A stretch of DNA of 64,000 bases from Pseudoalteromonas sp. 3D05 (GTDB lineage Bacteria; Pseudomonadota; Gammaproteobacteria; Enterobacterales; Alteromonadaceae). Below, in pieces: positions 1-9,312 of the stretch. Positions within the stretch are counted from its first letter, which is position 1, and each line of letters opens with the position of its first letter. Made by a program: the position numbers and the translations under genes. Where the stretch lies: contig NZ_PDUS01000002.1 of assembly GCF_002723455.1 (NCBI RefSeq), positions 211,095 through 275,094 on the forward strand, given 5' to 3'. Below the pieces are notes generated by a model. That model was not told the DNA's origin. It worked only from the letters and a program-made list of their open reading frames with translations, and did not search any database.

Positions 1-210
1 CAAGTTGTTGTTTTTAGTGTAGTAGTAACGATAGAACCGAAACATAAAAATTACAAACAGAACGCGTTCAAACGACTATAAATTTACAATTTAATTAGCG
101 TTTACGTAATGGTAAGACGTCCTACCAGATAATTTATACACGTAAATTAACAATAGGACAAATTGAATTAACAAAAATACAATATAAATATTAATTTTTT
201 TAGAAAATAC

Positions 211-432
211 TTAGCTAACCCGCTCTAAGCGAATAAACTTATTATCTAATGTTAACAATAAACGAAAGCGCCCTCTCACTCCTAAAGAAGAAATAAAAGG
301 ACGTAAATGGTGGGCATCAAAGCGAACTTTTTTACCCCCATCCTCAATAACCTGGACTGATCTATATTTACCATCGTAGTAATCTAAGCACTGGTTGTAA
401 GTCAGGTTTAAAAAAAAGTAATACTCACGCAT
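211..432 (-). CDS. DUF2835 family protein
   Basis: This 73-residue protein looks like the small DUF2835 family of gammaproteobacteria. What is seen: an N-terminal Tyr/Phe-rich strand region, a central VRFDAHHLRPF segment, and a C-terminal GRFRLLLTLDNKFIRLE segment, which together match my memory of the family pattern. The ATG lies 3 bases downstream of the pepN stop on the same strand, so the two are almost certainly co-transcribed and translationally coupled. The family has no established function. The 210 bases downstream, up to the window edge, are very AT-rich and show no recognisable gene. Confidence 0.8.
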   Translation of the reverse strand: MREYYFFLNLTYNQCLDYYDGKYRSVQVIEDGGKKVRFDAHHLRPFISSLGVRGRFRLLLTLDNKFIRLERVS

Positions 433-435
433 AAG

Positions 436-3030
436 TCATTTTAAAGCTTTTTCTACTTTTTCAAATAAGTCATCACTTAAATTTTCTAAGGTCGCTAATC
501 GCATTAATTGAGCTTTCATTCCTTGGGCCCGATTAGTGTCATAGCGTCTCCACGACATAAATGGTGTTAACATACGAGATGCATTTTGAGGATTGATTGA
601 ATTGAGCTTAATAAGTAAATCACCCAAAAGCGCATACCCTGTGCCATCTTCACGGTGGAACTGTGCAGTATTAAAATGGCTAAAGCTACCCACAAGTGCA
701 CGAACTCGATTTGGATTGGAAAAATCAAAGCATGGGTGATCATATAAGCGTTTTATATGCTCAATTGCCCCTTCTTTGGATTGCATCGCTTGTAAAGCAA
801 ACCATTTATCCATTACAAGCACATCATGTCGCCATTGGCTGTCAAAGCTAGCAAGTAACTCATCACACAACGGATGTTGAGCCTTAACAACGGCGCTCAG
901 ACTCGCTAGCACATTCGTCATGTTAGTTGATTTTGCACCAAGGGCTAAGCATGCTGCTACATCATTAGTTTCAAGCTTAGCTAGATAATGTAAGCATTGT
1001 CCTTTTAAAGCACGTATTGCAACTGCACTGGCATTAAGCGAACCATCATCAACGAGGCTGTTATAGCATGACAAAATTGGATGGTAGAGTTGTTGTGCAA
1101 TTTGTTGTTCAAAACATGCGATAACATCAACTATCTCATCTACGGGTATAACTTCAAATTCAGCTGCGAGTGTATCGAACGTTGGAAGTTTCAATAGCTC
1201 TGCGGTCAGTGCAAGATCGCCAGTTCTATCTGATACAAGCTCAGACAGAGTATTTATTACAGCGTCACTAAGTACAGCATTTTCAGATTCTATAATAGCA
1301 TTTTTCACAGCATTTATGAACAAGGTTTGCTGAGCATCCCAACGAGAAAAATCACTGCGAGCATAGCGCATAATATGCAAAAGTTGGCTTTCGTTAATTT
1401 CATGATCAAGAATGCATGGTGCTGAGAAGTCTTCTAGTAGCACAGCAACAGGCTGTTTTGTAAGGCCATCAAAGTTAAATTCCTGATATGTTTCTGTCAC
1501 ATTCAATACTGAATCAATGCAGACATTCTGATATTTTAAATCCAGACTCCTACCATTCTCATCGAGCAGTTCTATTGCAAACGGAATATGCAGAGGTTTA
1601 TGCGCAGGATAATTACTTGGAGGATGCTGCTCAATCGCTACTTTTAATGTTCCGCTGTTTTCGTCAAACGATTGCTTAACAGACAACCTTGGTGTGCCTG
1701 GTTGGCTATACCAATATTTAAACTGAGTAAGATCAATACCTGATGCATCACTCATTGCGCAGACAAAGTCATCACAGGTCACAGCTTGACCATCATGACG
1801 CTCAAAATAAAGTGTCATACCTTGTTGAAATTTCTGCTCACCCAAAAGGGTATGCATCATACGAATAACTTCTGCACCCTTGTCATACACAGTTACAGTA
1901 TAAAAGTTATTCATTTCAATGACTTTTTCTGGCCTAATTGCATGTGACATTGGGCCTGCATCTTCACTAAATTGATGTGTACGCATCACTTTTACCGCAT
2001 CAATACGGTTGAGCGCTCGCGAACCTAAGTCACTGCTAAACTCCTGATCACGAAACACAGTCAGCCCCTCTTTTAATGAGAGCTGAAACCAGTCACGGCA
2101 AGTAACACGATTACCAGTCCAATTATGGAAGTATTCATGTCCTACAATCGATTCAATCGTGTGGTAGTCTTTATCTGTTGCAGTTTCTTGATTTGCTAAA
2201 ACACATTTAGAGTTAAAAATATTTAACCCTTTATTTTCCATTGCACCCATATTGAAAAAATCAACAGCAACAATCATATATATATCAAGGTCATATTCAA
2301 GATTGAAGCGTTCTTCATCCCACTGCATTGATTTCTTTAAAGAGGCTATAGCATGCGGTGTTTTAGATAAATTTCCTTTATCAACAAATAATGCCAGATC
2401 CACACTGCGACCACTTTTAGTAATGTACTTATCTGTTAGTACATCAAAACTGCCTGCTACAAGTGCAAATAGGTAACTCGGTTTTTTAAATGGATCCTGC
2501 CATTTAGCAAAATGAAGCCCATTATCCAATTGACCTTCAGCGATCTTATTACCGTTTGATAATAAGTGCTCATATTTTTGCTCTGCTATTATTGTTACAT
2601 CAAAGCTCGCAAGAACATCGGGTCTATCTAAAAAGTAGGTAATCTTTCTAAAACCTTGTGCTTCGCACTGGGTACAATAGGCTCCACCTGAAAGGTATAG
2701 ACCCTCTAATGAAGAGTTGGTATCAGGAGACGTCTCAGTAACAATACGTAGCTGGCAGCTAAGAGGTAAGTTCTTTACAATTAATTGTTCTTTTTCTACT
2801 TGATAATCAGCATACTTTGAGCCGTTTAACTCTACTGAGATAAGTGTTAAATCCACCCCATCCAAGATTAAGTCTGCATCTGATTTATCTGTTCTTTCTA
2901 ATTGTAAAACAGCACTAACACGCGTGTTTAATGGTTTTAATTCAAAGGTTAAATCAACATGTTCAATTTTAAATTCAGGGGCTTTATAGTCTTTAAGATA
3001 TTGCGCTTTAGGCTTTTTAATTGCAGTCAT
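436..3030 (-). CDS. pepN: Aminopeptidase N (M1 family)
   Basis: Cytoplasmic zinc aminopeptidase that removes N-terminal residues from peptides during protein turnover. The protein is 864 residues, close to the 870 of the E. coli enzyme. The exopeptidase motif GAMEN is at residues 262-266, the zinc motif HEYFH at 298-302, and the third zinc ligand is Glu321 in LKEGLTVF. No signal peptide is visible. The start ATG follows a short intergenic stretch after nhaC. DUF2835 follows 3 bases after the stop, probably in one transcript. Confidence 0.97.
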   Translation of the reverse strand: MTAIKKPKAQYLKDYKAPEFKIEHVDLTFELKPLNTRVSAVLQLERTDKSDADLILDGVDLTLISVELNGSKYADYQVEKEQLIVKNLPLSCQLRIVTETSPDTNSSLEGLYLSGGAYCTQCEAQGFRKITYFLDRPDVLASFDVTIIAEQKYEHLLSNGNKIAEGQLDNGLHFAKWQDPFKKPSYLFALVAGSFDVLTDKYITKSGRSVDLALFVDKGNLSKTPHAIASLKKSMQWDEERFNLEYDLDIYMIVAVDFFNMGAMENKGLNIFNSKCVLANQETATDKDYHTIESIVGHEYFHNWTGNRVTCRDWFQLSLKEGLTVFRDQEFSSDLGSRALNRIDAVKVMRTHQFSEDAGPMSHAIRPEKVIEMNNFYTVTVYDKGAEVIRMMHTLLGEQKFQQGMTLYFERHDGQAVTCDDFVCAMSDASGIDLTQFKYWYSQPGTPRLSVKQSFDENSGTLKVAIEQHPPSNYPAHKPLHIPFAIELLDENGRSLDLKYQNVCIDSVLNVTETYQEFNFDGLTKQPVAVLLEDFSAPCILDHEINESQLLHIMRYARSDFSRWDAQQTLFINAVKNAIIESENAVLSDAVINTLSELVSDRTGDLALTAELLKLPTFDTLAAEFEVIPVDEIVDVIACFEQQIAQQLYHPILSCYNSLVDDGSLNASAVAIRALKGQCLHYLAKLETNDVAACLALGAKSTNMTNVLASLSAVVKAQHPLCDELLASFDSQWRHDVLVMDKWFALQAMQSKEGAIEHIKRLYDHPCFDFSNPNRVRALVGSFSHFNTAQFHREDGTGYALLGDLLIKLNSINPQNASRMLTPFMSWRRYDTNRAQGMKAQLMRLATLENLSDDLFEKVEKALK

Positions 3031-3046
3031 AGGGTAACTCCAAATT

Positions 3047-3069
3047 TGCTCCTCCTCTTTGGAGGAGCA
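3047..3069 (-). terminator. Hairpin between nhaC and pepN
   Basis: A perfect 9-bp stem (TGCTCCTCC / GGAGGAGCA) with a 5-base loop lies between the nhaC stop and the pepN start. On the minus strand it is followed only by AAATTT, not a strong U-run. It may be a weak terminator or a processing/attenuation hairpin for nhaC readthrough. Its role is not clear. Confidence 0.4.
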
Positions 3070-3075
3070 TTTATT

Positions 3076-4554
3076 TTATGCGTGTTGCTTTGGCTTTATG
3101 CGTAAAATTTTAATGCCTAGATAAGCATAAACTACGGCCAAAAATGGATTTATTAAATTGAAGAAAGCATAGAAAAGGTAATCTAACGGGTTTACGTGTA
3201 AAACACTTTGCATATATGCACCACACGTATTCCAAGGGATTAGTGGGCTGGTAATAGTACCGCCATCTTCTAACGTTCTTGATAAGTTAACAGGCTTCAA
3301 ACCGCGCTTTTCGTATTCGTCTTTGTACATACGACCAGGTACAACAATAGCAATATATTGATCAGCAGCAATCACATTAGTACCTATACAAGTAGCAATC
3401 GTCGCTGTAATTAATGAACCCGTGCTTTTAGCTATTTTTAAGATACTTTTAACAAATATATCTAATAAACCTGTTTTTTCCATAATCGCGCCAAACATCA
3501 AAGCAGTCATGATCAACCAAGTTGTAGTTAACATACCTGCCATGCCACCACCACTTAGTAGTGAATCCATTTTTTCATCACCAGTGATTATATTAAACCC
3601 GTCGAAAAAAGTGGCCCAGATAAGTTTAAAATAACCAACTAACTGCCCTTGAGAAACGTCAATTTGGCTCGCTATTAAGTCCGATTGAAATAGCATTGCC
3701 CAAACAGCACCAATAACGGCGCCTATCGAGATTGCAGGGAATGCCGGCATTTTCTTAATGGCTAAAACAAGTAGCACAATCAAAGGGACCAGCATTTCTA
3801 AACCAATATTAAAATTCTGTTCTAGAATAAGCGTAATTTCATCAATACGCCCAGCTTCATTTGCTGCACTAGCATTAAATCCCATTACAATAAAAATAAT
3901 CAAAGCAATAATAAAGCTCGGAACAGTTGTCCAAAGCATATGATGTATATGTTCAAACAAATCAGCCCCAACAACAGCTGGAGCTAAGTTAGTGGTTTCT
4001 GAAAGAGGACTTAACTTATCACCAAAATAAGCTCCTGATATAACAGCGCCCGCAGTAACCACCGAGTCTAGGCCTAAACCTGTAGCAACACCAAGAAGTG
4101 CAGTACCGATGGTCGCAGCTGTAGTCCATGAACTACCAATACTCATAGCAACTATGCCACATATTAAGCAACTTGCTGCATAGAACCAACTAGGATCAAT
4201 AACCTGCAATCCGTAATAAATCAAAGTTGGCACGGTGCCTGAAAGCAACCATGTACCGATTAAAGAGCCAACCATGAGTAATATTAAAATCGCACCTAAC
4301 GACAAAGTAATCCCTTCGATCATGGCATCTTCTAACTTCTTCCATGTATAACCATTTTTTAGCCCAATCAAAGCCGCTGTAAACGTTGCAAATAGCAGTG
4401 CAATTTGATTTGGGCCTGATGATGAACTATCACCGAATAAATAAACGGCAGCACCTAATAAACAGATGAGCACAGAAATAGGTATTAGCGCGTCAAAAAA
4501 ACTCGCTTTGTTGATTGGTTTTTCTTCTACTGGATTCAAAATTGAAACTCCCAC
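3076..4554 (-). CDS. nhaC: NhaC-family Na+/H+ antiporter
   Basis: Inner-membrane antiporter of 492 residues with about a dozen hydrophobic segments, expected to export Na+ in exchange for H+. The family is recognised from the GSSWTTAATIGTALLGVA stretch, the GAYFGDKLSPLSETTNLAP segment and the later GTNVIAADQYIAI segment, all typical of NhaC-type carriers. The start is GTG; no stronger in-frame start is seen upstream. Substrate within the family varies (Na+/H+, malate/lactate), so the exact cargo is an inference, though a Na+ role suits a marine bacterium. Confidence 0.88.
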   Translation of the reverse strand: MGVSILNPVEEKPINKASFFDALIPISVLICLLGAAVYLFGDSSSSGPNQIALLFATFTAALIGLKNGYTWKKLEDAMIEGITLSLGAILILLMVGSLIGTWLLSGTVPTLIYYGLQVIDPSWFYAASCLICGIVAMSIGSSWTTAATIGTALLGVATGLGLDSVVTAGAVISGAYFGDKLSPLSETTNLAPAVVGADLFEHIHHMLWTTVPSFIIALIIFIVMGFNASAANEAGRIDEITLILEQNFNIGLEMLVPLIVLLVLAIKKMPAFPAISIGAVIGAVWAMLFQSDLIASQIDVSQGQLVGYFKLIWATFFDGFNIITGDEKMDSLLSGGGMAGMLTTTWLIMTALMFGAIMEKTGLLDIFVKSILKIAKSTGSLITATIATCIGTNVIAADQYIAIVVPGRMYKDEYEKRGLKPVNLSRTLEDGGTITSPLIPWNTCGAYMQSVLHVNPLDYLFYAFFNLINPFLAVVYAYLGIKILRIKPKQHA

Positions 4555-4669
4555 GTGTTGTTGTCTACACGCTTAATTATTATTTTTTAGCACAGAAACG
4601 ATACTATAATACATCATCTCGTTCTGGGTTTAATCTTCGATTATATCAATTTCATATGCTTTAGGCAGC

Positions 4670-4695
4670 AAAAAAGGCGCTTAAGCGCCTTTTTT
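4670..4695 (-). terminator. Rho-independent terminator after prc (symmetrical)
   Basis: GGCGC-TTAA-GCGCC stem-loop flanked by A6 and T6, 17 bases past the prc stop. The arrangement is symmetrical, so it could act on both strands, but only minus-strand genes are nearby. Confidence 0.85.
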
Positions 4696-4712
4696 GTAGT
4701 TTTAAATCGTTA

Positions 4713-6746
4713 CTATTTCTTAGCAATACGTCCAAACTTTATGTAATCTTGTGTGATTAATGCCGCTTCTTCAAGAAATGGGTCTAAATCATCAAGAACG
4801 TCAGGAACATCTTCTAAGTCTTTCACTGGCTGTTCACCAAGACGAACTAAGCGCTCATTTGTACGCTTAAGTGCTAGTGCATCATTCTGCTCTTTTTCTT
4901 TAATGCGGTTTGCTTCAACTAAAGAAATTGTTTTACGATCTTTTTCTTCGTTATACCTAGCAATGTCTTCAAACACATAACCAAATTCAGGCTCTTTCTT
5001 GATTCTATCAATGTGTTGCTGCGATACATGGTTAATAGCAGATTTTAAATTATCAACAGAATTATATTTTGCTCTGATAATACTATCCCACGGTAATGCA
5101 TTATCTTCTTGGCTTTCACCCCACTCTGCCGGGTCTATTGCTGACGGGAATGAAATATCCGGGATCACACCTTTATGCTGAGTGCTGCCACCATTGATGC
5201 GGTAAAATTTAGCAATGGTATATTGTACGCTGCCTAAAGGGTTATCATATAAATCATAAGCGCGGCCTAAACCTTTATGCTGCTGAACAGTCCCTTTACC
5301 AAAGGTTTGCTCACCTATCACAATCGCTCGACCATAATCTTGCATAGCAGCGGCAAAAATTTCAGAGGCTGACGCGCTGTAACGGTCAACTAAAACAGTT
5401 AATGGGCCATCGTAAAACGTTATGCCATCCCTGTCTTTTTGTTCTTCAATTCGGTTGTTAAGTGTGTGAATTTGTACCACAGGACCTTGATCAAAGAACA
5501 GCCCGGAAAGTTGCGTTGCTTCGTATAACGAACCGCCGCCATTTTGTCTAAGGTCTATAATAATGCCGTCAACTTTAGCTTCTTTTAATTTCGCGAGCTC
5601 AACTTTGACATCTTTCGATAAATTATTATAAAAACCAGGAATTTCAATTACACCAATTTTACTGGTTAGATCAGAGTATTTAGCTTCGAATACTTCGGAT
5701 TTGGCAGCGCGATCTTCTAACCTAATTTTATCACGAATGATCTCAACGACTTTAGGTGTACCGTGTGTATCAGCGCCTTTAAGATATTGTAAGCGAACTT
5801 TGGTGCCTTTAGGGCCTTTGATTAGGTCAACTACATCATCTAAACGCCAACCGATAATATCAACAAACTCTTCACCATCTTGCGCTACACCAATGATACG
5901 GTCATCCGACTTAATTTGTTCTGATTTGTCCGCTGGACCACCAGGTACTAAACTACGGATCACAGTATAATCTTCATCGTAGCCTAAAACAGCACCGATC
6001 CCTTCTAATTCGAGATCCATGTCCATTTTAAACTGTTCAGCTCGACGTGGTGAAAGGTAAGAAGTGTGAGCCTCGATACTTCTAGCGAATGAATTCATAA
6101 CAATTTGGAACGCATCTTCGCTTTTAGTTTGTACTAAACGTTTTTGTGCGTTTTGGTATCGCTTGGTAAGTACTTTTTTAATACCGGGCCAATCTTTACC
6201 TGTCATTTTTAATCGTAACGCATCATATTTAACACGCTCTCGCCACAGCTCATCAAGCTCGGCTTGAGATGATGCCCATTGTGCATCTTCACGATCAAAA
6301 TAATATTCATCGTCTTTATCAAACGTCATTTCAGTTTCTAGCAATTTTAATGAATAATCATATCGCTCGAACCGTCTTTTCATACTCAAATTGAATATAT
6401 CAAACGTAAAATCAAGCTTGCCAGTCGTCAATGCATTATCAAATTGGTTGCGGTATTGCTCAAAGGACGCAACATCCGCAGCCAAAAAGACGCTTTTATT
6501 AAAATCAAGGGATTCGATATAACGATCAAATACTTTACCAGAAAGCACGTCATTAAAACGAATAGGTTTGTAGTGTGCACGAGTAAATAAGTTCGCCACC
6601 CGTTTGCTAGCCGTACTATGCTGACTTTCTTGCTCCAATACAGGCAAGTCTTTTACTGTCAAAACATCAACAACGTCTGTCGATGCAAATAAAGACCCTG
6701 AATATAGGGCCGCGACTAACGGAATGAGCGTAAACTTTTGACTCAT
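4713..6746 (-). CDS. prc: Tail-specific protease Prc (carboxy-terminal processing, S41A)
   Basis: Periplasmic protease that degrades proteins with non-polar C-termini and processes envelope proteins. The 677-residue length fits E. coli Prc (682). A signal peptide is visible, with cleavage likely after SLFA. A PDZ domain lies around residues 245-335. The catalytic region SASASEIFAAA and GKGTVQ place the Ser/Lys dyad at about Ser459 and Lys484, spaced 25 as in E. coli. The ATG at 6746 is preferred to a TTG two codons upstream because AAGGAG lies at correct spacing. proQ lies just upstream on the same strand, as in Enterobacteria. Confidence 0.97.
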   Translation of the reverse strand: MSQKFTLIPLVAALYSGSLFASTDVVDVLTVKDLPVLEQESQHSTASKRVANLFTRAHYKPIRFNDVLSGKVFDRYIESLDFNKSVFLAADVASFEQYRNQFDNALTTGKLDFTFDIFNLSMKRRFERYDYSLKLLETEMTFDKDDEYYFDREDAQWASSQAELDELWRERVKYDALRLKMTGKDWPGIKKVLTKRYQNAQKRLVQTKSEDAFQIVMNSFARSIEAHTSYLSPRRAEQFKMDMDLELEGIGAVLGYDEDYTVIRSLVPGGPADKSEQIKSDDRIIGVAQDGEEFVDIIGWRLDDVVDLIKGPKGTKVRLQYLKGADTHGTPKVVEIIRDKIRLEDRAAKSEVFEAKYSDLTSKIGVIEIPGFYNNLSKDVKVELAKLKEAKVDGIIIDLRQNGGGSLYEATQLSGLFFDQGPVVQIHTLNNRIEEQKDRDGITFYDGPLTVLVDRYSASASEIFAAAMQDYGRAIVIGEQTFGKGTVQQHKGLGRAYDLYDNPLGSVQYTIAKFYRINGGSTQHKGVIPDISFPSAIDPAEWGESQEDNALPWDSIIRAKYNSVDNLKSAINHVSQQHIDRIKKEPEFGYVFEDIARYNEEKDRKTISLVEANRIKEKEQNDALALKRTNERLVRLGEQPVKDLEDVPDVLDDLDPFLEEAALITQDYIKFGRIAKK

Positions 6747-6772
6747 ACACAACTCCTTAATTTATATACAGC

Positions 6773-7423
6773 TTAAACTATGTAAAGGCTGTCTGCTTTT
6801 GTTTTAACTTGCATGCCTGTTACTAACTCAACATGAACATCATCTTTGTTCACTTCAGTGATAGTCGCATTTACAAGTGCTTGGCCAAGTTTAACTTTAA
6901 CCTTGTTATTAACCTTGACCTCACTTGATGGTAAAGGTTCAATTTTACCTGAACGCTTAGCAGGTGCTGCTTTGGCATTAGTATTGTTAACCTTAGCGTT
7001 TTTCTCACCATTTTTGGCGAACTGACCCGGTTTCTTTTTGTAAGATTTTGTGTCTGAATCATTACGAGGACGCTGTGCTTTTTTGCGTTTTGCCATTTTA
7101 GCACGGCTTTCTTCAAGCGCTTTTTGAGCATGATCAATGTGCTCTTGCTCTACTTTTTCACCCTGATTCCCATCTAAATCAATACGAAATTCAGACTTAG
7201 TAACGGCTTCTAAATAACGCCAGTTCGATGTGTATTTTCTTAAAGCTTGACGTACCTGAGTTTTACTTACTTTCTCAGATCCTTCAATACGCTCAGCAAT
7301 ATCTTTAAAGATACCTACTTTAAGCGGTTTGATGCCGTCTTTTTGTTTAAAACATTCTGGAAATTCTTGATATAAAAAATCCAGTACTTCATTGATATCT
7401 TTTAGCTTGTTTGTGGTTTCCAT
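6773..7423 (-). CDS. proQ: RNA chaperone ProQ
   Basis: FinO-domain RNA chaperone that binds structured sRNAs and mRNA 3' ends. The N-terminal FinO domain covers roughly residues 1-115, with typical features such as FPECFKQKDGIKPLKVGIF and VSKTQVRQALRKYT. A basic Lys/Ala-rich linker follows (about 115-165). The C-terminal Tudor-like domain starts near VNNKVKVKLGQALVNATI. Length is 216 against 232 in E. coli. The proQ-prc order is conserved in gammaproteobacteria. Confidence 0.95.
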   Translation of the reverse strand: METTNKLKDINEVLDFLYQEFPECFKQKDGIKPLKVGIFKDIAERIEGSEKVSKTQVRQALRKYTSNWRYLEAVTKSEFRIDLDGNQGEKVEQEHIDHAQKALEESRAKMAKRKKAQRPRNDSDTKSYKKKPGQFAKNGEKNAKVNNTNAKAAPAKRSGKIEPLPSSEVKVNNKVKVKLGQALVNATITEVNKDDVHVELVTGMQVKTKADSLYIV

Positions 7424-7437
7424 TTTAGAACCTTTTG

Positions 7438-7716
7438 TTACATCTTTTCGTCAATTGACGAATCGACATAGTGTGTTACCCAGTCGGTCAACTCTTCGAA
7501 CTCAGCCTCAACCAGCGCCATATCGCCACGAAGGTGTTCCCAAATACCATTAATAATTTCATCGATTAATTCACATTCAAGGTCATCTGGAAGACGTTCC
7601 CAAGCAATATGAATCAAATCGTTTAGCGTTTCCGCTACGTGTTCTTCATCCCCTTCCCAATCACCAACATCAGCAATGGCAAACAGATAATCCTGTACAT
7701 TTAATAAGTCTTTCAT
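7438..7716 (-). CDS. Small acidic protein between msrC and proQ
   Basis: Ninety-two residues, strongly acidic, rich in Asp/Glu and Trp, with no membrane segment or signal peptide. Its ATG overlaps the msrC stop by 4 bases (ATGA), and the stop lies 15 bases before proQ, so it sits inside a tight msrC-ORF-proQ-prc unit. I do not recognise the family. The overlap and consistent coding composition support it being a real gene. Function is unknown. Confidence 0.75.
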   Translation of the reverse strand: MKDLLNVQDYLFAIADVGDWEGDEEHVAETLNDLIHIAWERLPDDLECELIDEIINGIWEHLRGDMALVEAEFEELTDWVTHYVDSSIDEKM

Positions 7717-8174
7717 GCAAGCGTTGCCTCAAAACAGGCAGCTAATGCTTCAAGACCTTTTTGATCGTCGCTACTGAAGCGAGCAATACTCGGGCTGTCA
7801 ATATCTAAAACAGCAAACACTTTACCGTTTTTAAGGATCGGTATTACTATTTCAGAGTTTGAAGCAGCATCACAGGCTATATGACCTGCAAATGCATGCA
7901 CATCTTCAACAAGTTGAGTTTTTGCAGTCGCAGCAGCTGTTCCACAGACCCCTTTTCCTACAGGAATACGTATACACGCTGGATTGCCTTGGAACGGACC
8001 GAGTACTAATTCTGATGGAGAATCCATTAGATAAAAGCCCGCCCAATTTACATCGTCTAATGATGTAAAAAGTAACGCACTAATGTTAGCCATATTAGCT
8101 ATAATGTTTGTCTCACCAGTAATTAGCGACTCAGTTTGTTTAACTAATGACTGGTAAAATTCTTGCTTTTGCAT
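7713..8174 (-). CDS. msrC: Free methionine-(R)-sulfoxide reductase (GAF domain)
   Basis: Cytoplasmic GAF-domain enzyme (YebR/MsrC) that reduces free methionine-R-sulfoxide. The 153-residue protein keeps three cysteines at 67, 77 and 101. Their spacings of 10 and 24 equal those of the E. coli catalytic cysteines 84, 94 and 118. The motif GNPACIRIPVGKGVCGTAA is characteristic. It is the first gene of the probable msrC-ORF-proQ-prc unit, and in E. coli yebR also lies next to proQ. Confidence 0.93.
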   Translation of the reverse strand: MQKQEFYQSLVKQTESLITGETNIIANMANISALLFTSLDDVNWAGFYLMDSPSELVLGPFQGNPACIRIPVGKGVCGTAAATAKTQLVEDVHAFAGHIACDAASNSEIVIPILKNGKVFAVLDIDSPSIARFSSDDQKGLEALAACFEATLA

Positions 8175-8299
8175 ACCAAACTACTTCTTATCAAACATAC
8201 AGTAGTTAAAGGTACTCTTTGTGGCCAATAATTGAAACCTTTTCAAGTCAAAAAAAGATAATTTACGCTAATTTTCAGCAGGCTTGGTTATTATTTCCA

Positions 8300-8695
8300 C
8301 TATTGGCGCTCAGTCTTTTTTAAACTTGCTTTTCTTAATCCATATAAAAATAAACCAGCGGCAACAGCAGACATTGAGGTATTTACTAAAAAGACCATTC
8401 CTTGCGTTGCACTAAGCAAATAACTAAAAATAGCGCCACCGAGTAACCCGAGTGTAAGCACACCCGAATAATTCACTTTGGCGTATTTAAACATCAACAA
8501 ATATCCAGGTACAACAAATGCTGCCATCGTTAAGCCGACGATATGGGCATTGGCAATTGCACTCATGAGCAAATTAAAAAAGATTGTGATCGAATCACCA
8601 TTTAAGGTTAGTGCGTAATAAGCACCTAACAAACTACCGATGATAATGGGAGAAAGTAGCGACAATGCAACGCTCTTTGCAAGCCTATGTTTCAT
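8300..8695 (-). CDS. Four-helix membrane protein of unknown function
   Basis: A 131-residue protein with four hydrophobic segments (about residues 10-30, 37-67, 78-98 and 100-118) and a short basic C-terminus. No motif points to a function and I do not recognise the family. It lies alone between msrC and the tRNA-Ser pair on the minus strand. The start was chosen as the first ATG; the N-terminus MKHRLAKSV is a plausible positively charged membrane-insertion end. Confidence 0.65.
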   Translation of the reverse strand: MKHRLAKSVALSLLSPIIIGSLLGAYYALTLNGDSITIFFNLLMSAIANAHIVGLTMAAFVVPGYLLMFKYAKVNYSGVLTLGLLGGAIFSYLLSATQGMVFLVNTSMSAVAAGLFLYGLRKASLKKTERQ

Positions 8696-8793
8696 TAAGC
8701 GTCCTAGATATAAAAAGTATTTAAGTTAATCATGCATGATGTTTTGCTACTTCGAAACAGAGACTATGGTCGTAATTATTTTTCACAAGACAT

Positions 8794-8820
8794 AAAAAAA
8801 CCCGCTGATAGCGGGTTTTT
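8794..8820 (-). terminator. Terminator of the tRNA-Ser transcript
   Basis: CCCGC-TGATA-GCGGG stem flanked by A7 and T5, 6 bases beyond the CCA end of the downstream tRNA-Ser. On the minus strand the stem is followed by a run of seven T. Confidence 0.88.
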
Positions 8821-8825
8821 ATATA

Positions 8826-8916
8826 TGGTGGAGAGATAGGGATTTGAACCCTAGAGGGGCTACAAACCCCTGCCGGTTTTCAAGACCGGTGCATTCGGCC
8901 ACTCTGCCATCTCTCC
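8826..8916 (-). tRNA. tRNA-Ser (UGA), copy 2
   Basis: A 91-nucleotide type II tRNA with encoded CCA. The acceptor GGAGAGA pairs with TCTCTCC, a long variable arm (CAGGGGTTTGTAGCCCCT) is present, and the anticodon TGA lies at 8880-8882 complement. The residue before CCA is A, whereas E. coli serine tRNAs usually carry G there. It differs from the next copy by one base in the D-loop region and probably shares its transcript. Confidence 0.96.
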
Positions 8917-8969
8917 GAAACTGCTATAAGTCACGAGTAAGAGTGTACTCATAACTATTTTTAATTAGG

Positions 8970-9060
8970 TGGTGGAGAGATAGGGATTTGAACCCTAGAG
9001 GGGCTACAAACCCCTGCCGGTTTTCAAGACCGGTGCATTCGACCACTCTGCCATCTCTCC
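8970..9060 (-). tRNA. tRNA-Ser (UGA), copy 1
   Basis: Ninety-one nucleotides with encoded CCA, type II structure and anticodon TGA (complement of 9024-9026). The 7-bp acceptor is GGAGAGA/TCTCTCC. It is identical to the copy at 8826-8916 except for one D-region base (GGTCGA here, GGCCGA there). The two are separated by a 53-base spacer and lie behind the promoter at 9071-9099. Confidence 0.96.
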
Positions 9061-9070
9061 GACGGCGTGC

Positions 9071-9099
9071 ATAATAGATAAACCCGTGCTCTTTGTGAA
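9071..9099 (-). promoter_or_regulatory. Sigma-70 promoter of the tRNA-Ser pair
   Basis: On the minus strand TTCACA and TATTAT are separated by exactly 17 bases, then followed by a GC-rich discriminator (GCACGCC) just before the tRNA 5' end. GC-rich discriminators are typical of stringently controlled stable-RNA promoters. Confidence 0.75.
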
Positions 9100-9230
9100 G
9101 CTTTTTTTGCAAAAAACTTTTCAAGTGCTTAAAAAACAATTAATTTGCACACTCTTCACACAAACCAGTCGAATTATCAGACAAATGGGAACTTTTATAT
9201 TTATTTAATGGTCTATTGAAGTACAAACAT

Positions 9231-9259
9231 TTGCCCAAATATATAACTCTTGATAATCT
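9231..9259 (+). promoter_or_regulatory. Probable yccA promoter
   Basis: TTGCCC, a 17-base spacer, then TAATCT preceded by TG (extended -10). Transcription would start about 45 bases before the yccA ATG. Confidence 0.5.
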
Positions 9260-9312
9260 AACTCTAGTTAATTATCGGAACTACAACAAGTTTCACTTAA
9301 AGGAGCTCTACA

